Origin: Spirodela intermedia
Lineage: Eukaryota > Streptophyta > Magnoliopsida > Alismatales > Araceae
Reading direction: 5' to 3'
Assembly (NCBI GenBank): GCA_902729315.2
Contig: LR746268.1
Coordinates: forward strand, 927,501 to 991,500
Length of the DNA: 64,000 nucleotides
The notes beneath the pieces are model-generated. The model worked only from the letters and a program-made list of their open reading frames with translations, was not told the DNA's origin and made no database searches. Positions 29,765-40,227 of the stretch are shown piece by piece; the stretch's first letter is position 1, and each line of letters opens with the position of its first letter. Made by a program: the position numbers and the translations under genes.

Positions 29765-30560
29765 GCAGGAAAATCCCCAAATTGAGGGAAAAATGATGGG
29801 TAAATAATTAGGCCTTCAATAATGTATGAATCAAAACCCTAAAACACCCAATTGATGCAGAAATGATGGGCAAACAATTGGGCCTTCTACTAAGCATGAA
29901 TCAAAACCCTAAAACCCCCAAATGGCGGCTGGATGCTGGGCAAATAACCAGGCATTCCTACTAAACATGAATCGAAACCCTAAAACACTCAATTGAGGCA
30001 AAAATTGATGGGCAAATAATCAGGCCTTCTATTAAACATGAATCAAAACCCTAAAACACTCAATTGAGGAAAAAATGGATGGGCAAACAATTGGGCCTTC
30101 TGCTAAGCATGAATGAAAACCCTAAAACACTCAATTGAGGCAAAAATGGATGGGCAAACAATTGGGCCTTCTACTAAGCATGAATCAAAACCCTAAAACA
30201 CCCAATTGAGGCAAAAATGATGTGCAAATAATTAAGCCTTCTACTATTCATGAGTCAAAACCCTAAGACTCCCAATTGAGGCTGAATAATGGGTAAGTAA
30301 TTTGGCCTTCTACTAAACATGAACCAAAACCCTAAAAATACTCAACTGAAGCTAGAAGCTAGATGATGTGCAAATAATTAAGCCTTCTACTATGCTTGAG
30401 TCAAAGCCCTAAAACACCTAGCTGAGGCTGAATGATGGGAAATAATTAGGTCCTCTACTGTGTACATTAATCAAAACCCTAAAACACTCAATTGAGACTG
30501 AAGAATGGGAAAACAATTAAGCCTTATACTAAACATGAATCAAATCCCCAATTCAGCCCA
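29765..30560. repeat. Tandem array of about eleven ~71-bp units with telo-box-like motifs
   Basis: The motif aaaccctaaaa recurs at about 29834, 29904, 29975, 30046, 30117, 30188, 30258, 30327, 30403 (aaagccct) and 30474, with a decayed copy near 30542. Spacings are 68-76, most often 71. Each unit reads roughly 'catgaatcaaaaccctaaaac', then 'ac(t/c)caattgaggc', then 'aaaatgatgggcaaataatt' and a ggccttctact(a/t) end. Copies diverge by point changes and small indels, being most uniform in the middle (about 30046-30258). It lies between the ORRM1 promoter and the 3' end of the next gene. Confidence 0.95.
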
Positions 30561-30863
30561 CTGATGCTCTCAGTATACAACAAATAGAGAGGAGATCTAG
30601 GAGCATACATAGAGCAGCTTCCAGAAGTAGAATTCATATCTCCTTCTTACACTGAAGAACAACAGAGAGATATTCACAACACAGACAGAGCGAAATAATT
30701 AAACATTGCTTTACTTCTCTCAAAAAGGGATTAAGCCATAAAATTTCTCTGAAACAAGGGCAATTAAAGTGAGAAAAAAGAAACCGATCTCCAAGCAGCG
30801 TGCTTCTCCCTTTGCCATCAAATGCTCCTCCTAATCCTCCCCTTTGATCCCACCAGCCCGTGA

Positions 30864-30901
30864 GGAAAAAAAATCTAAAAAAAAAAAAAAAAAAAAAAAA
30901 A
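30864..30901. repeat. Poly(A) tract
   Basis: A run of A broken once by 'tct' sits about 300 bp downstream of the array and about 250 bp beyond the stop codon of the next minus-strand gene. No retroelement body is recognisable beside it. Confidence 0.9.
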
Positions 30902-31077
30902 GGGACTACCAAGCGGACTCGGGCCTGACCCGCCATTGACTTATTAGGCTTTTTTCACATTAACGCTGGTAGAAAGAGGGAGAAGAAGAAAAAGGAAAAA
31001 CAATGAGCCCCCTCCCCCTCACTCTTCCAACATCAGACTCTCATATATCGTCGTCACCACCAAGAACAGCATGGCCT

Positions 31078-31115
31078 AGAAGAAGAAGAAGAAGAAGAAG
31101 AAGAAGAAGAAGAAG
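31078..31115. repeat. (GAA)n microsatellite
   Basis: About twelve agaaga-type triplets lie just past the stop codon of the gene at 31153-37563, probably in its 3' untranslated region. Confidence 0.9.
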
Positions 31116-31152
31116 GAGACTGGTCGCCCTCTCACCTTGGTACCCAGGAGAG

Positions 31153-32225
31153 TCAACAAGAAGCACCACCACCCATGTCAGTCAGCATGGTCTTTGCCAG
31201 CCGGAGATTGCGGTGGCAGAATTTAGAAGATGGTCGCAGCTTCTCGTACTGCAAGGAAATAAGTAGCCCAATCATATCCATTAGGAACAATCAAGAAAAA
31301 AAAAATGGTACTAGATAAAAATAGAAACAGAAGAAGGAGGCTATGGCCTTACTTCTTCTATGAAGGCATCTATTTCCTCGGCTGTCAGGGCTTCCTCTCC
31401 CTCTCCAGCATCCTCCTTCCATCCAAAGAGCCGAAGGAGTCTCTCCTCCTCCGCAGGATCAAAACAGGAACTTTTCTCTTCGCACAAGGAAGAGGATCTG
31501 TGGGGTTTGTCGCCGCTGCTTCTCGCAGCAGATTCCAAGCCGGAATCCACCAAACCGACGTCCTTCACCTGATGGCAAGCAGAACCAGAAGTGCTGCCCA
31601 CCATCTGTTCGTCTGATTTCTCCAGAGTGGACAACGGATCATAATTTGGGTCTGGGTTGGAAGTCAAAGGGCTCTCGGAGGTCTTCTTCCGAAGAGAATT
31701 GAAGAAATCGCTCCTGTTCTGGTGTGAAACGGACTTTTTATCTCCAAATGCCGCCACAGACAAGCCAGTTGACTTCCCATTGGCCTTGATGGTCCGTGGA
31801 CTCTTCATAGGAGGGGTGGCAGCAGTAGCGGCGGAGGGGGAAACGGCGACTGGGTTCAAGCCTCTGAACGCACTGGTCAAACTTGCACCATCTCTGGCAG
31901 TGGGCGAGACGCCATTCTTCTCACGGTTCAGAACTTGAAAATTACCAATTTGCGGCGTTTTAAGCATGTCTGATCTGCTGGAACCGCGGAAAGGGTGGCT
32001 GCCAGGCTGAGCCAGCGGTTGCTGCCCCACTTTCACACTCAAGTCACCAACTCTGGAACCTTTGCTTTTCAGCTTCTCAGCAAAGTTGACCTGAGAGAAA
32101 CATCCTGCTGTTAGAAAATGCCCATGGAACCTAATGTTACATGATAAAAGAAAATTTCCATGATTTTATGTTCATCACGGAGGAAAATAACTTGTTCATA
32201 TAAATAATAAAACCTCACTTGAAAA

Positions 32226-32262
<37 letters not shown>

Positions 32263-35200
32263 GTTTAATCCTTTAAAGAGAAATTTGAGTATTCCTCCTG
32301 GGCCTTGTCAAAGTACCTCGAGTGACAACATGAAGAAAAGACATTAAAATTTTGCCATCTTAAGGAATGTTAAGTGGGAAAAAGAAATGACATGGAACTC
32401 TCCAAACATGCAAGGAAGAAAGAAGAAATCAAATGCAAGGAGAACTGGCATGTATCCGAACAATGTTTTTAGTAGAAAATGAGCTCTTATATACACCTAT
32501 TCCAACTACCACGATGGCCCTGGCTAATAACCAGGCCCAAGTCACTCTAATCTCTTCTATTGGCAGTTTTAATCTTTGATTTCTTAACTTGGACCACTCC
32601 TACCATTCATGGATCTCATGCGATGGTGTTTATGGATGGCATTAGCATGATAAGCTCCCTTGTGCTAACAACCCATCACAAAAAACAAATCCAAGTTAAG
32701 TCAACTGATGAACACACTAGGTTACACCGAGCAGAAGAGACACTATCTCGTTTACTTTTCCCACCAAAATTAAGATTATAATGCTAGAAAAAAAGTGTAC
32801 TAGCAGCAATAACACGAGAAATACAGAAGAAAAAAACCATCAAAAACATCTCAGCATCTAATAACAAGGTAGATGAAAAAAAGATGAAAAAAATCTAGAA
32901 GAGCGAGTTATCCCCATCCCTGATCAAACTTAGCAGACAAGCTCTTTACTAGTTTGATACACACATTACTCCCTATCAATCACATCCTATATAATTATGG
33001 AGCCTCAACGAAATCTTCTCTCGTTTTCTCTCATGCACATTGCCAACAGGATGCCTGGTGAGAGAATCTTCCACCACTCGAGACCATCAGCAATATAGGG
33101 CACGCAGAATGCAGTTCAGCCCAAGTTCGTCAACATTCCATGAAGAAATGATCAATGATCTCCTTCTCCAAACCACAGATGGCACACTTGTTTCGGATAT
33201 TATGTTTGAAGACCTGAATTATGTCAAGCACGAGTAACCTATTGTTGATTCACTTCCAAAGAAATATTTTTCACTTTTGAGGGAAGCTTATTATTCCAAA
33301 CCATTCCCCGCCATCAAACTCTTCATCCACTATCCTCATACAACTCTTTACAAATAAATCAATAGTGATCACACTTTGAACATCCCATCTCCGTTTTTCT
33401 ATTTTCTTCCTGATCACATTTCTCACTAAACTGTGTTGCAGCATGGGAAGAAGCTCTACATATTCTTCAGTTCAAGAATCACAATTATCCCCTCTGAACT
33501 GCAATCCCCAATAGGCCTTAGGTCAGTTTGTCAAATCGCAAAAATACATAAAAGTTTGAATCTAGATCCTTTTTGTGCCGATTTGGGATTTACATTCCAT
33601 AATCCTGGCGTGGAAGATATTATGGTCGAACCCTCATCGCCCCTCAAAGAGGAGATGAGGAATAAACAACCCAGAGAGTGTACGGGGAGACAAATTATAC
33701 ATTATGTTGGTGAGCATAAAAATGCGACACGGATGTTTCACCTAGGGCTAAGCACTAAGATGAAGACCCTAATTTTCAAGATATCCCCCAAGAGATGCTA
33801 AGCACTAAGATACTACATGATGGTTAGCCATTTAGGAGCCCACATAAGCCCACATAACCCCACAATCACCCCAATTGCCTGGTCATCATGTGTGAAGTAA
33901 TAACCTTGTTTGATCCAGTAAGCACCTGATTCAGAATCTTGTGGAAGAAAAATAAGAATCTCCATACTCATAAAAACTACATGTTCTTCGAAAATGTCGT
34001 TAGTCATAAAATTCATGTAAATGAAACGATATGATAAAAAATTCGCCTGTCGAATGCTAGCAGACCTTGTCCCATTTTTACGCTCACCCACCTCACATGA
34101 TTAACTCCGAATAAAACATAATTGATATGTAAAGATGTTTAACAATAAATGAAACAAAAGAGGATAACTAAATTCCTTGAAAAATGGGCATCACGACATT
34201 TTTATCTGCGCTCAAACAGTACAGAGCAGGCTCACGGTTCAGGAGTTTTGAGGAGATAGCCAGTAACACAAAACCCAATAGCACCCCAACATAGAAGTCA
34301 TCGGCCATGCTAATGGCATCATCAGGTCACCAGCATGACAAAAGTCATGCCCGATCCAGTAACAAAAAAAAGGCAAAAAAAAAAGCGTTCTTTGATGAGT
34401 AAATTTCCATTAATTAAAAAATACAAAAACAGCATTATTTCAAAAAAAGTGAAACGATCTGTTAGAATGAATGAAATCCTAGATAACAAATGTACAAACG
34501 GTTTTATGCTTCTGAAATATATAATATGGACGTAAAAGGTATTTCAAAATAATAATCTATCTAAATAAATAAATAATGCAGATGTCCAGCTCTTAATGAA
34601 ATCTTAGCATTAGAGTTTGGAGGTAAAGTATTAGGAAGAACAAACGTTCATCACTTCGATCAAAAGTCAGGACGCCATAAGGATAATCAGAGAGACCAGG
34701 CTTACAAACCGTGTTTCATTTCCCTTGTAGGTTAGAAAATAGGCACAGAGATGGATTTTCTTTGCCACCCATTTACAACCCTGTCCACACCTTACCAAGG
34801 CGATTTTATATTTAGCAAAACAAGAATTCAATCGTAAGGAGTAAATTACAAAACCAATAAATTGTATTCCATTAATTTCAACCTTATGACTATTTAGCGT
34901 GATGAAAAAAGTTGTGTAGAAAAAAGCGAAACTTTCACTTTATGTGATTCTGATCTATACTGTAATGTTTATCATAAAGCTTATGCCTCAAAAAAATAAC
35001 TTCCTATACTGTAGTGTTTATCACTGTAGTTTAAAACAATTAAATCAGCTAAATAAAAAGGAAAATGTATCCACACTAGTAAGAACAAAACATTAAAAAA
35101 CTAGAAATCATTCATTATAATATTGAAGAACAGATAATTTTCTGTCCCCTTTAGATGCGGTCAGGATGAGGAATCAAACATAGAATCGGCAGCCAGAGAT

Positions 35201-37563
35201 AATCCTTCACCGTTCCCGTTCCACTTGACACCTGCTAGTTAGATCTAGATCAACCCATATCTTTTTCCAGAATTTCATTAAAATCTTTTTAAAAAACGTT
35301 AAAAGACGTTGATGATTCCTATTGTGGCAGGTACAAACCAGTTCCGAATCAAGCCAGTTACACCAGTTTCACCAACAACTTACTTGCTTCCTGGCTGGTT
35401 CTAACAAGCCAAAGCAGCCCTTGCATTCCTAGTTCAGACATTTCTGAGATTCAATCAGGCAAGATATGACTCATAGTCCTGTTCAAATCCATCCTAAAAA
35501 GGACAGGTATCGACTACTTTATTACATAATCAAGTCAGCTGCATCAGTTTCTAAATCAAGATCTGGATCACAAGAGTTTGCTCTAACCAGCTCAGGTACA
35601 GCTCTCGTGATCCTGGTTCTGAAAATTTTGATACTAAATATGACAAGACCTGACTTTTAGTTCAGATCCATTCCAGATGGGTGCTCATTGCACACTTAAA
35701 TTTTATATATTAATGATATTTGCCTAGGCAGAAGGCATAATTCTCATAATAATATTTAAGAAAAGAAGCCTGACTCTGTACCAGAGTTGCATTGCCAATT
35801 CAAAAGGCTTCATCAGCAAAATCGGTTCTCCTGATAGGAGTGCGCCACTTCCTTTGAAGAAACTTGCACTAGTTTAGTTATCATTAAAAAAGGGCTTCTT
35901 AAAGCACTAGTAATGAATTCAAGCCCAGTAACATGGTTTCCCCGAGATAAACAAACTTCAACTTGCCAGATATTATGTCAAAAAAATAAATAGACGCAAA
36001 CAAAACAAATAACAGATTACGCACAATCATAGGTAGATAATCCTATAAATCTAATTAAAGTTGAAAACCCTTTTCTAAGACTGAGAGATACAAGGAATGA
36101 CCTTCAACTGATATCAAACCAAACCAATAAGGATTTTCCCTAAAATAAACATTAATTCTTCTCATATCCCATAGAAATCCATATAGTCCCCACCATTATG
36201 AGTTCAAGAATGTAAACAATTAAATCCCATCAGCACCAACCCATGGGTAAATAAATAACACATGAGAAGTATTTTACTTATTACCCAATTTCAAATGTGC
36301 GCTAAAGTAAGATGCAATTTAAAGAAGTTGACAAAGTTACCCTCATGAAGAAATATAAACTTCATAATTGTCAGATTATAATCTACACCTACCGATGTTT
36401 TAGGTGATGACGGAGTCACAGGTATTAGTTGACGAGACTTTTTGATCGCTAATTCCTCTAGCCTTTGGGTATCATCAGCCACCTGTCACCGAAAGCAAAC
36501 AAAATGAGTAAAACCAGCGATAAAGGAAATAAAATCATATTACTGAAATCAAACCACAGGAAACAAACCTTTGGAGAAGCACGAGTTCGGAAAGGCGTTT
36601 GAACCAATGCCTCAGCCATATTCAATCCAGTCCCTGTGCTTGGAACAGCTGTAATTATGGCAGGAGACGTTTGTTGCACAGAGGAGAAAACTGTGCCATT
36701 ACCTCCAACTGTGACGGGCATTTCAGCCAAAGCAGATGTCCAGCCATCACCTCCAATTATGGCCGATGAGTACAAAGGTATGCTTTGAACTGCGCTGCTA
36801 ACTCCAGGAGAGGAAACTCTTCCTATCTCGGGAGGCCCTTGTTTATCTTCAGCCCCCAGATGTGGAAATTCTCTCTCAAATGATGCTTTACCGATGCCAC
36901 TGGTGCCATTTCCACTGGAGATAACATTAATTGCATCCCCCCCAGCTCTTTTAGTCCACGCATTACTAGCCCTTCCCGTAATCATGGACTGCGACCTCCT
37001 CAACATATCTTTCTCAGACCTGCTGGGCATATTGTCAAGAACATCACCGATCCCATTCTCCAGATTACTAAACTTATCTTTATCATGAAAATCAATGTCC
37101 TTCTCCCAGTCCCGTTCACGAGAATTCCTACCAAAACTACTGGACGGTCGGGACTGCGCTGAGATATCCTTGTCGTGACCAAAGGAACCATTGGCAGTAT
37201 AACTCCGACGATAAGACATAGAGCTTCTATCGACGAACACAGAGGGCCTTGGGCTCTCGTGGTCAAATCCACTGCCCAAGGATTTGTTCCTCGATATAGT
37301 TGCAGCTCCATGGTCATCTATACCATTAAATAAAGATCAGAGAAAGATCGAGAACTCAAAACACGCGCAAAGAACAAAACTAAAAAAATCTGAGACAACA
37401 AAAATGTACCTGAATGTAAAGATGATCCCGACGTCTGATTTGAACTGCCAGCTGTTGTTGTTGCTGCTGTTGTTCCAGTCTTCAACCACTCAGGAGCAAA
37501 TGCCGGCTCAAACTTCTTTCCCGAGTTGGATGCTGTCGGGTCAATTTCATTTTTTTCCATCAT
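31153..37563 (-). CDS. Conserved plant Ser-rich protein of unknown function
   Basis: Exons 37563-37410, 37317-36569, 36482-36393, 32090-31353 and 31248-31153 join in frame to 608 codons plus stop. I recognise a plant-wide family with characteristic motifs: FAPEWLKTG near the start, RDWEKDIDF, LRRSQSMITGR, the block GGDGWTSALAEMPV, LNMAEALVQTPFRTRASP, TQRLEELAIKKSRQLIPVTP, RSDFFNSLRKK, and an acidic C-terminus (EEERLLRLFGWKEDAGEGE, LTAEEIDAFIEE, then LRPSSKFC). No enzymatic domain, membrane segment or signal peptide is visible. The protein is Ser/Gly/Pro-rich and probably largely disordered. Some databases label relatives as Mediator subunit 1-like, but I see nothing here that proves it. A 4.3-kb intron (32091-36392) carries a decayed LINE tail. 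Two adjacent Met codons (37563 and 37560) compete as start. Confidence 0.85.
32222..32260. repeat. (GA)n microsatellite
   Basis: About 17 GA units inside the 4.3-kb intron of the unknown-function gene. Confidence 0.9.
32690..33480 (-). mobile_element. Decayed LINE-type (non-LTR) retrotransposon tail in an intron
   Basis: On the minus strand, broken frames match the zinc-binding C-terminal part of plant LINE reverse transcriptases. WNNKLPSKVK (about 33260-33300) corresponds to the usual WK.K.P.K.K block. KCAICGLEKEIIDHFFMEC (about 33130-33190) has the C-x2-C...H-x4-C zinc knuckle. MRENERRFR (about 33003-33030) corresponds to the terminal ERN.R.F block. In-frame stops separate them. The following ~260 bp (32690-32950) resembles the sequence at 41925-42330 and could be the 3' part of the same element type. 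The polymerase palm motif was not found, so this is a 5'-truncated, inactive copy. Confidence 0.7.
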
Positions 37564-38651
37564 GGTCCTGGACCATTATCCAAGAAGAGTAATTTTCTCC
37601 CCCTGACTGATCACGTCCTACTGCCTATCCAGTGGAATTGATATATTTCCGTAGGAGATCCATCCCAGACTTGCACAATCAAGGGAGAGAGTTGCACCAA
37701 AGCAGCCCTAATACGCCCCAAGTAGGCCAGCAGCAGGAAGAGGGATGAGCAAATTTCAGCGCAGAATCCGCGTCAAGAGAATAAGGGTATCCCTAGATCT
37801 CCATCTCCGGCAAGGCCTCGCCTCCGAGGACTCTCATCCCTCGTACCAATCCAATCGTCTGAATGCGGAGCTGACTGAGAAAGAGGTGCGTTTGAACCAG
37901 AAGAACTGTCACAAAAACAGTACCACACCCGGGGGGAAAGGGATCGGCCTCGCCAAAAACCAGAAGAGCCTTGGGACAATAGGGAGGGGATGGGAGAGAA
38001 GCAGTTTATCCTCCCCCGGAAAGGAGGAAGACGATGATAACGCTTCTTCGGTCCAGAAATAGAAATCTAGTGATGCAAAAGGCAGTTTAGGATGGGGAAG
38101 ATTGAGAAAATATTCAACCGGCCTCCTCGGGTTGAGGGGTCCTAACGGACCCGCCGCCGCCTGCCCTAATAGAGGACCTCTGTTCGACGGTGGAATTGGT
38201 GCCCCCCCGCCCAAGCAACTGTTTTCTCTGTCGCTCAACCAGAACGGAGGAACGGAGATGGCGAGACACCAAGTGAATCGTAAACCTAACGAAGAAATAG
38301 GCGGCGCGAGTTCTCCCTCCTCGCGTTCCTGCACCTCCCCCTCTGCTACCCAAGTGGAGGAGGGAGAAGACGAATACAGTGGCTACGACAATCCGAAGAT
38401 GGAGAAGACGGGTGGGATAAGAGCGGGGCGGAGGCGGCGGAGGGACAGTTAGACCAGAACAGGCGAAAGACCCTCAAGGGTTTCTCTCTCTATCTCTACA
38501 CCTCTCTCTCTCTCTACTCCCTCTCCTTCCGTTTTGTGATGAGACAGGGTTTCGAACTAAAAATCCGAGGGAGGGTTGGGTGGGGAAGAAGGACAGGCGG
38601 CTTCCTGGCTTCCTGGTTCTCTCTCCCCCCCTCTCTCTCTCTCTCTCTCTC

Positions 38652-38683
<32 letters not shown>

Positions 38684-38860
38684 GTTCTCACTCCTCTCTC
38701 TTCTCTCTCTCCCCTCTCTTCTCTCTCTTCTCTCTCTTCTTTCTCTTTCTGCGTTATATCTCTCACCGCGGAAGGGGTTGAAGGAGAAGGGGCCCAGTTT
38801 ATTTGATATCCCCTATGCTTCAGATTTTTTATATGTGACCATTAAATTTTATTAATTGTT
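37564..38860 (-). promoter_or_regulatory. 5' leader and promoter of the unknown-function gene, with (CT)n blocks
   Basis: GC-rich DNA upstream of the ATG has overlapping low-complexity frames on both strands. Pyrimidine-rich runs on the plus strand at about 38483-38526 and 38618-38750 are (GA)n on the transcript strand, common in plant leaders and core promoters. No protein family was recognised in any frame. Confidence 0.4.
38624..38750. repeat. (CT)n / (TCTCTT)n microsatellite block
   Basis: About 125 bp of nearly pure pyrimidine on the plus strand, with CT, TTTCTCT and TCTTCTCTC variants. It generates Ser/Leu-repeat and Arg/Glu-repeat frames that are not genes. Confidence 0.95.
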
Positions 38861-39568
38861 GAAAAAGCCTTGCCATTTAATCGAGCTCCGCGGATACTGG
38901 AGTTTCCGCGTGACATGGAGGTCTTTTTACCTTAGAAAAGTTCTAGAAGGATTAAATTAATAATAAATAACTTATTGAGGGTTAAATCACAACTCCCGCA
39001 ATGACGGAGAATACTCACGAGCATCGAATCAGCAACTGAAAAACAATTCCACGTGGACGGCTCATGCCGCGCCACATTGAGCATCGCCATCGGACGGACG
39101 ACAGTTACTGGACGACGACCATGAGAAGACATCGGGGATATTTATTTTCAAGTTCCTTCATATTTAATTTTATTTTTCAAATACCTGAGAAGACGAGAAA
39201 TATGCCGAGAATTCACGTAATTTCTGAAGACTTTATCGAAATTAATAATGACCCATTTTCCTATTTTCTTCATTTATAGCCAGTTAAACCCATTTTCTCA
39301 AAATAATAAAAAAATATAGAGATATTATAAAAATATTGCTAAAAATCACATTAAAAAATAATTCCAAGATATAGATTTACATTCAGGTAATATATTTATA
39401 TATATATCATAATTTATAGTTTTTCGATATCAAAAAAATATGAATAAACTATTAAATCCAACATAGAGATCAAATAAAAGCTAGAGTACTGTTTTGTACT
39501 GAGACACAGAGATGGTAGAATTCACATAAAAAAAATTAATTCCAAGATAATCAATGATCCAAAGCTTG

Positions 39569-39990
39569 CACAGATATGGGTAGAAAAAAATGCTAGCTTT
39601 TGCCTGCAATTAAGGAAAATATTGTATAATCATCCACCGACCATGATCCTAATCAATACAAGGACGCTGTTTTCTGGGCTACTGAACCTCAATTTATGAA
39701 GATATGATGAGAAGTTATGTTCCCAAACCTGCATAGATAAGGTTCGGGAAAATATATGCATCCATGATAGATAGATCACACAGATCTGGGTAGAAAACAT
39801 GCTAGATTTTTGCTCCCAATTAGGAAAACTATAGTGCAATCAAATCGGGCCTTGATCCCAATCAATATAAGCTCAATTTATCAATATATGATGGGGACTT
39901 ATGATCCCAAACCTGCATAGATAAGGTTCGAGAAAATACAAGCTTTTTGCCCCCAATCGGCAGAAACATAAATAATCATCGATGATAGAT
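39569..39990. repeat. Tandem duplication of a ~210-bp unit downstream of CPR5
   Basis: Copies starting at about 39569 and 39778 share 'cacagat(a/c)tgggtagaaaa', 'atgctag', 'tcctaatcaata / tcccaatcaata', 'ctcaattta' and 'cccaaacctgcatagataaggttcg(g/a)gaaaata'. The second copy lacks part of the middle. It lies just past the CPR5 3' end in DNA (38861-40227) without any gene I can support. Confidence 0.85.
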
Positions 39991-40227
39991 GCACAATATC
40001 AGGCCTAATCAACATCAACATACTGATTCCAGAGCTGACCAAGATCAACATCAACATGGTCAAAGCGGAGATCAGTTGAGGCTGACCCACATGTCCATGC
40101 ACCGTGAGGCAAAGCTCTGACTATTGCCGCTTGAAGCTCCTCTGGTTCCTCAGATTTCTATGAGTTTGATGCCCATGAGACGATACTCAGATTCTCGCTG
40201 CTTGGAGTTCCCCTGGCTCCCAGAGTG

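Noticed and set aside
29765-30560. CRISPR-like regular spacing
   Set aside because: Whole units repeat head to tail with no unique spacers, and the context is a plant nuclear genome; it is a minisatellite array.
37745-38452. 105- and 116-codon plus-strand frames upstream of the unknown-function gene
   Set aside because: Low complexity, no recognisable domain, and they overlap the likely leader of the minus-strand gene.
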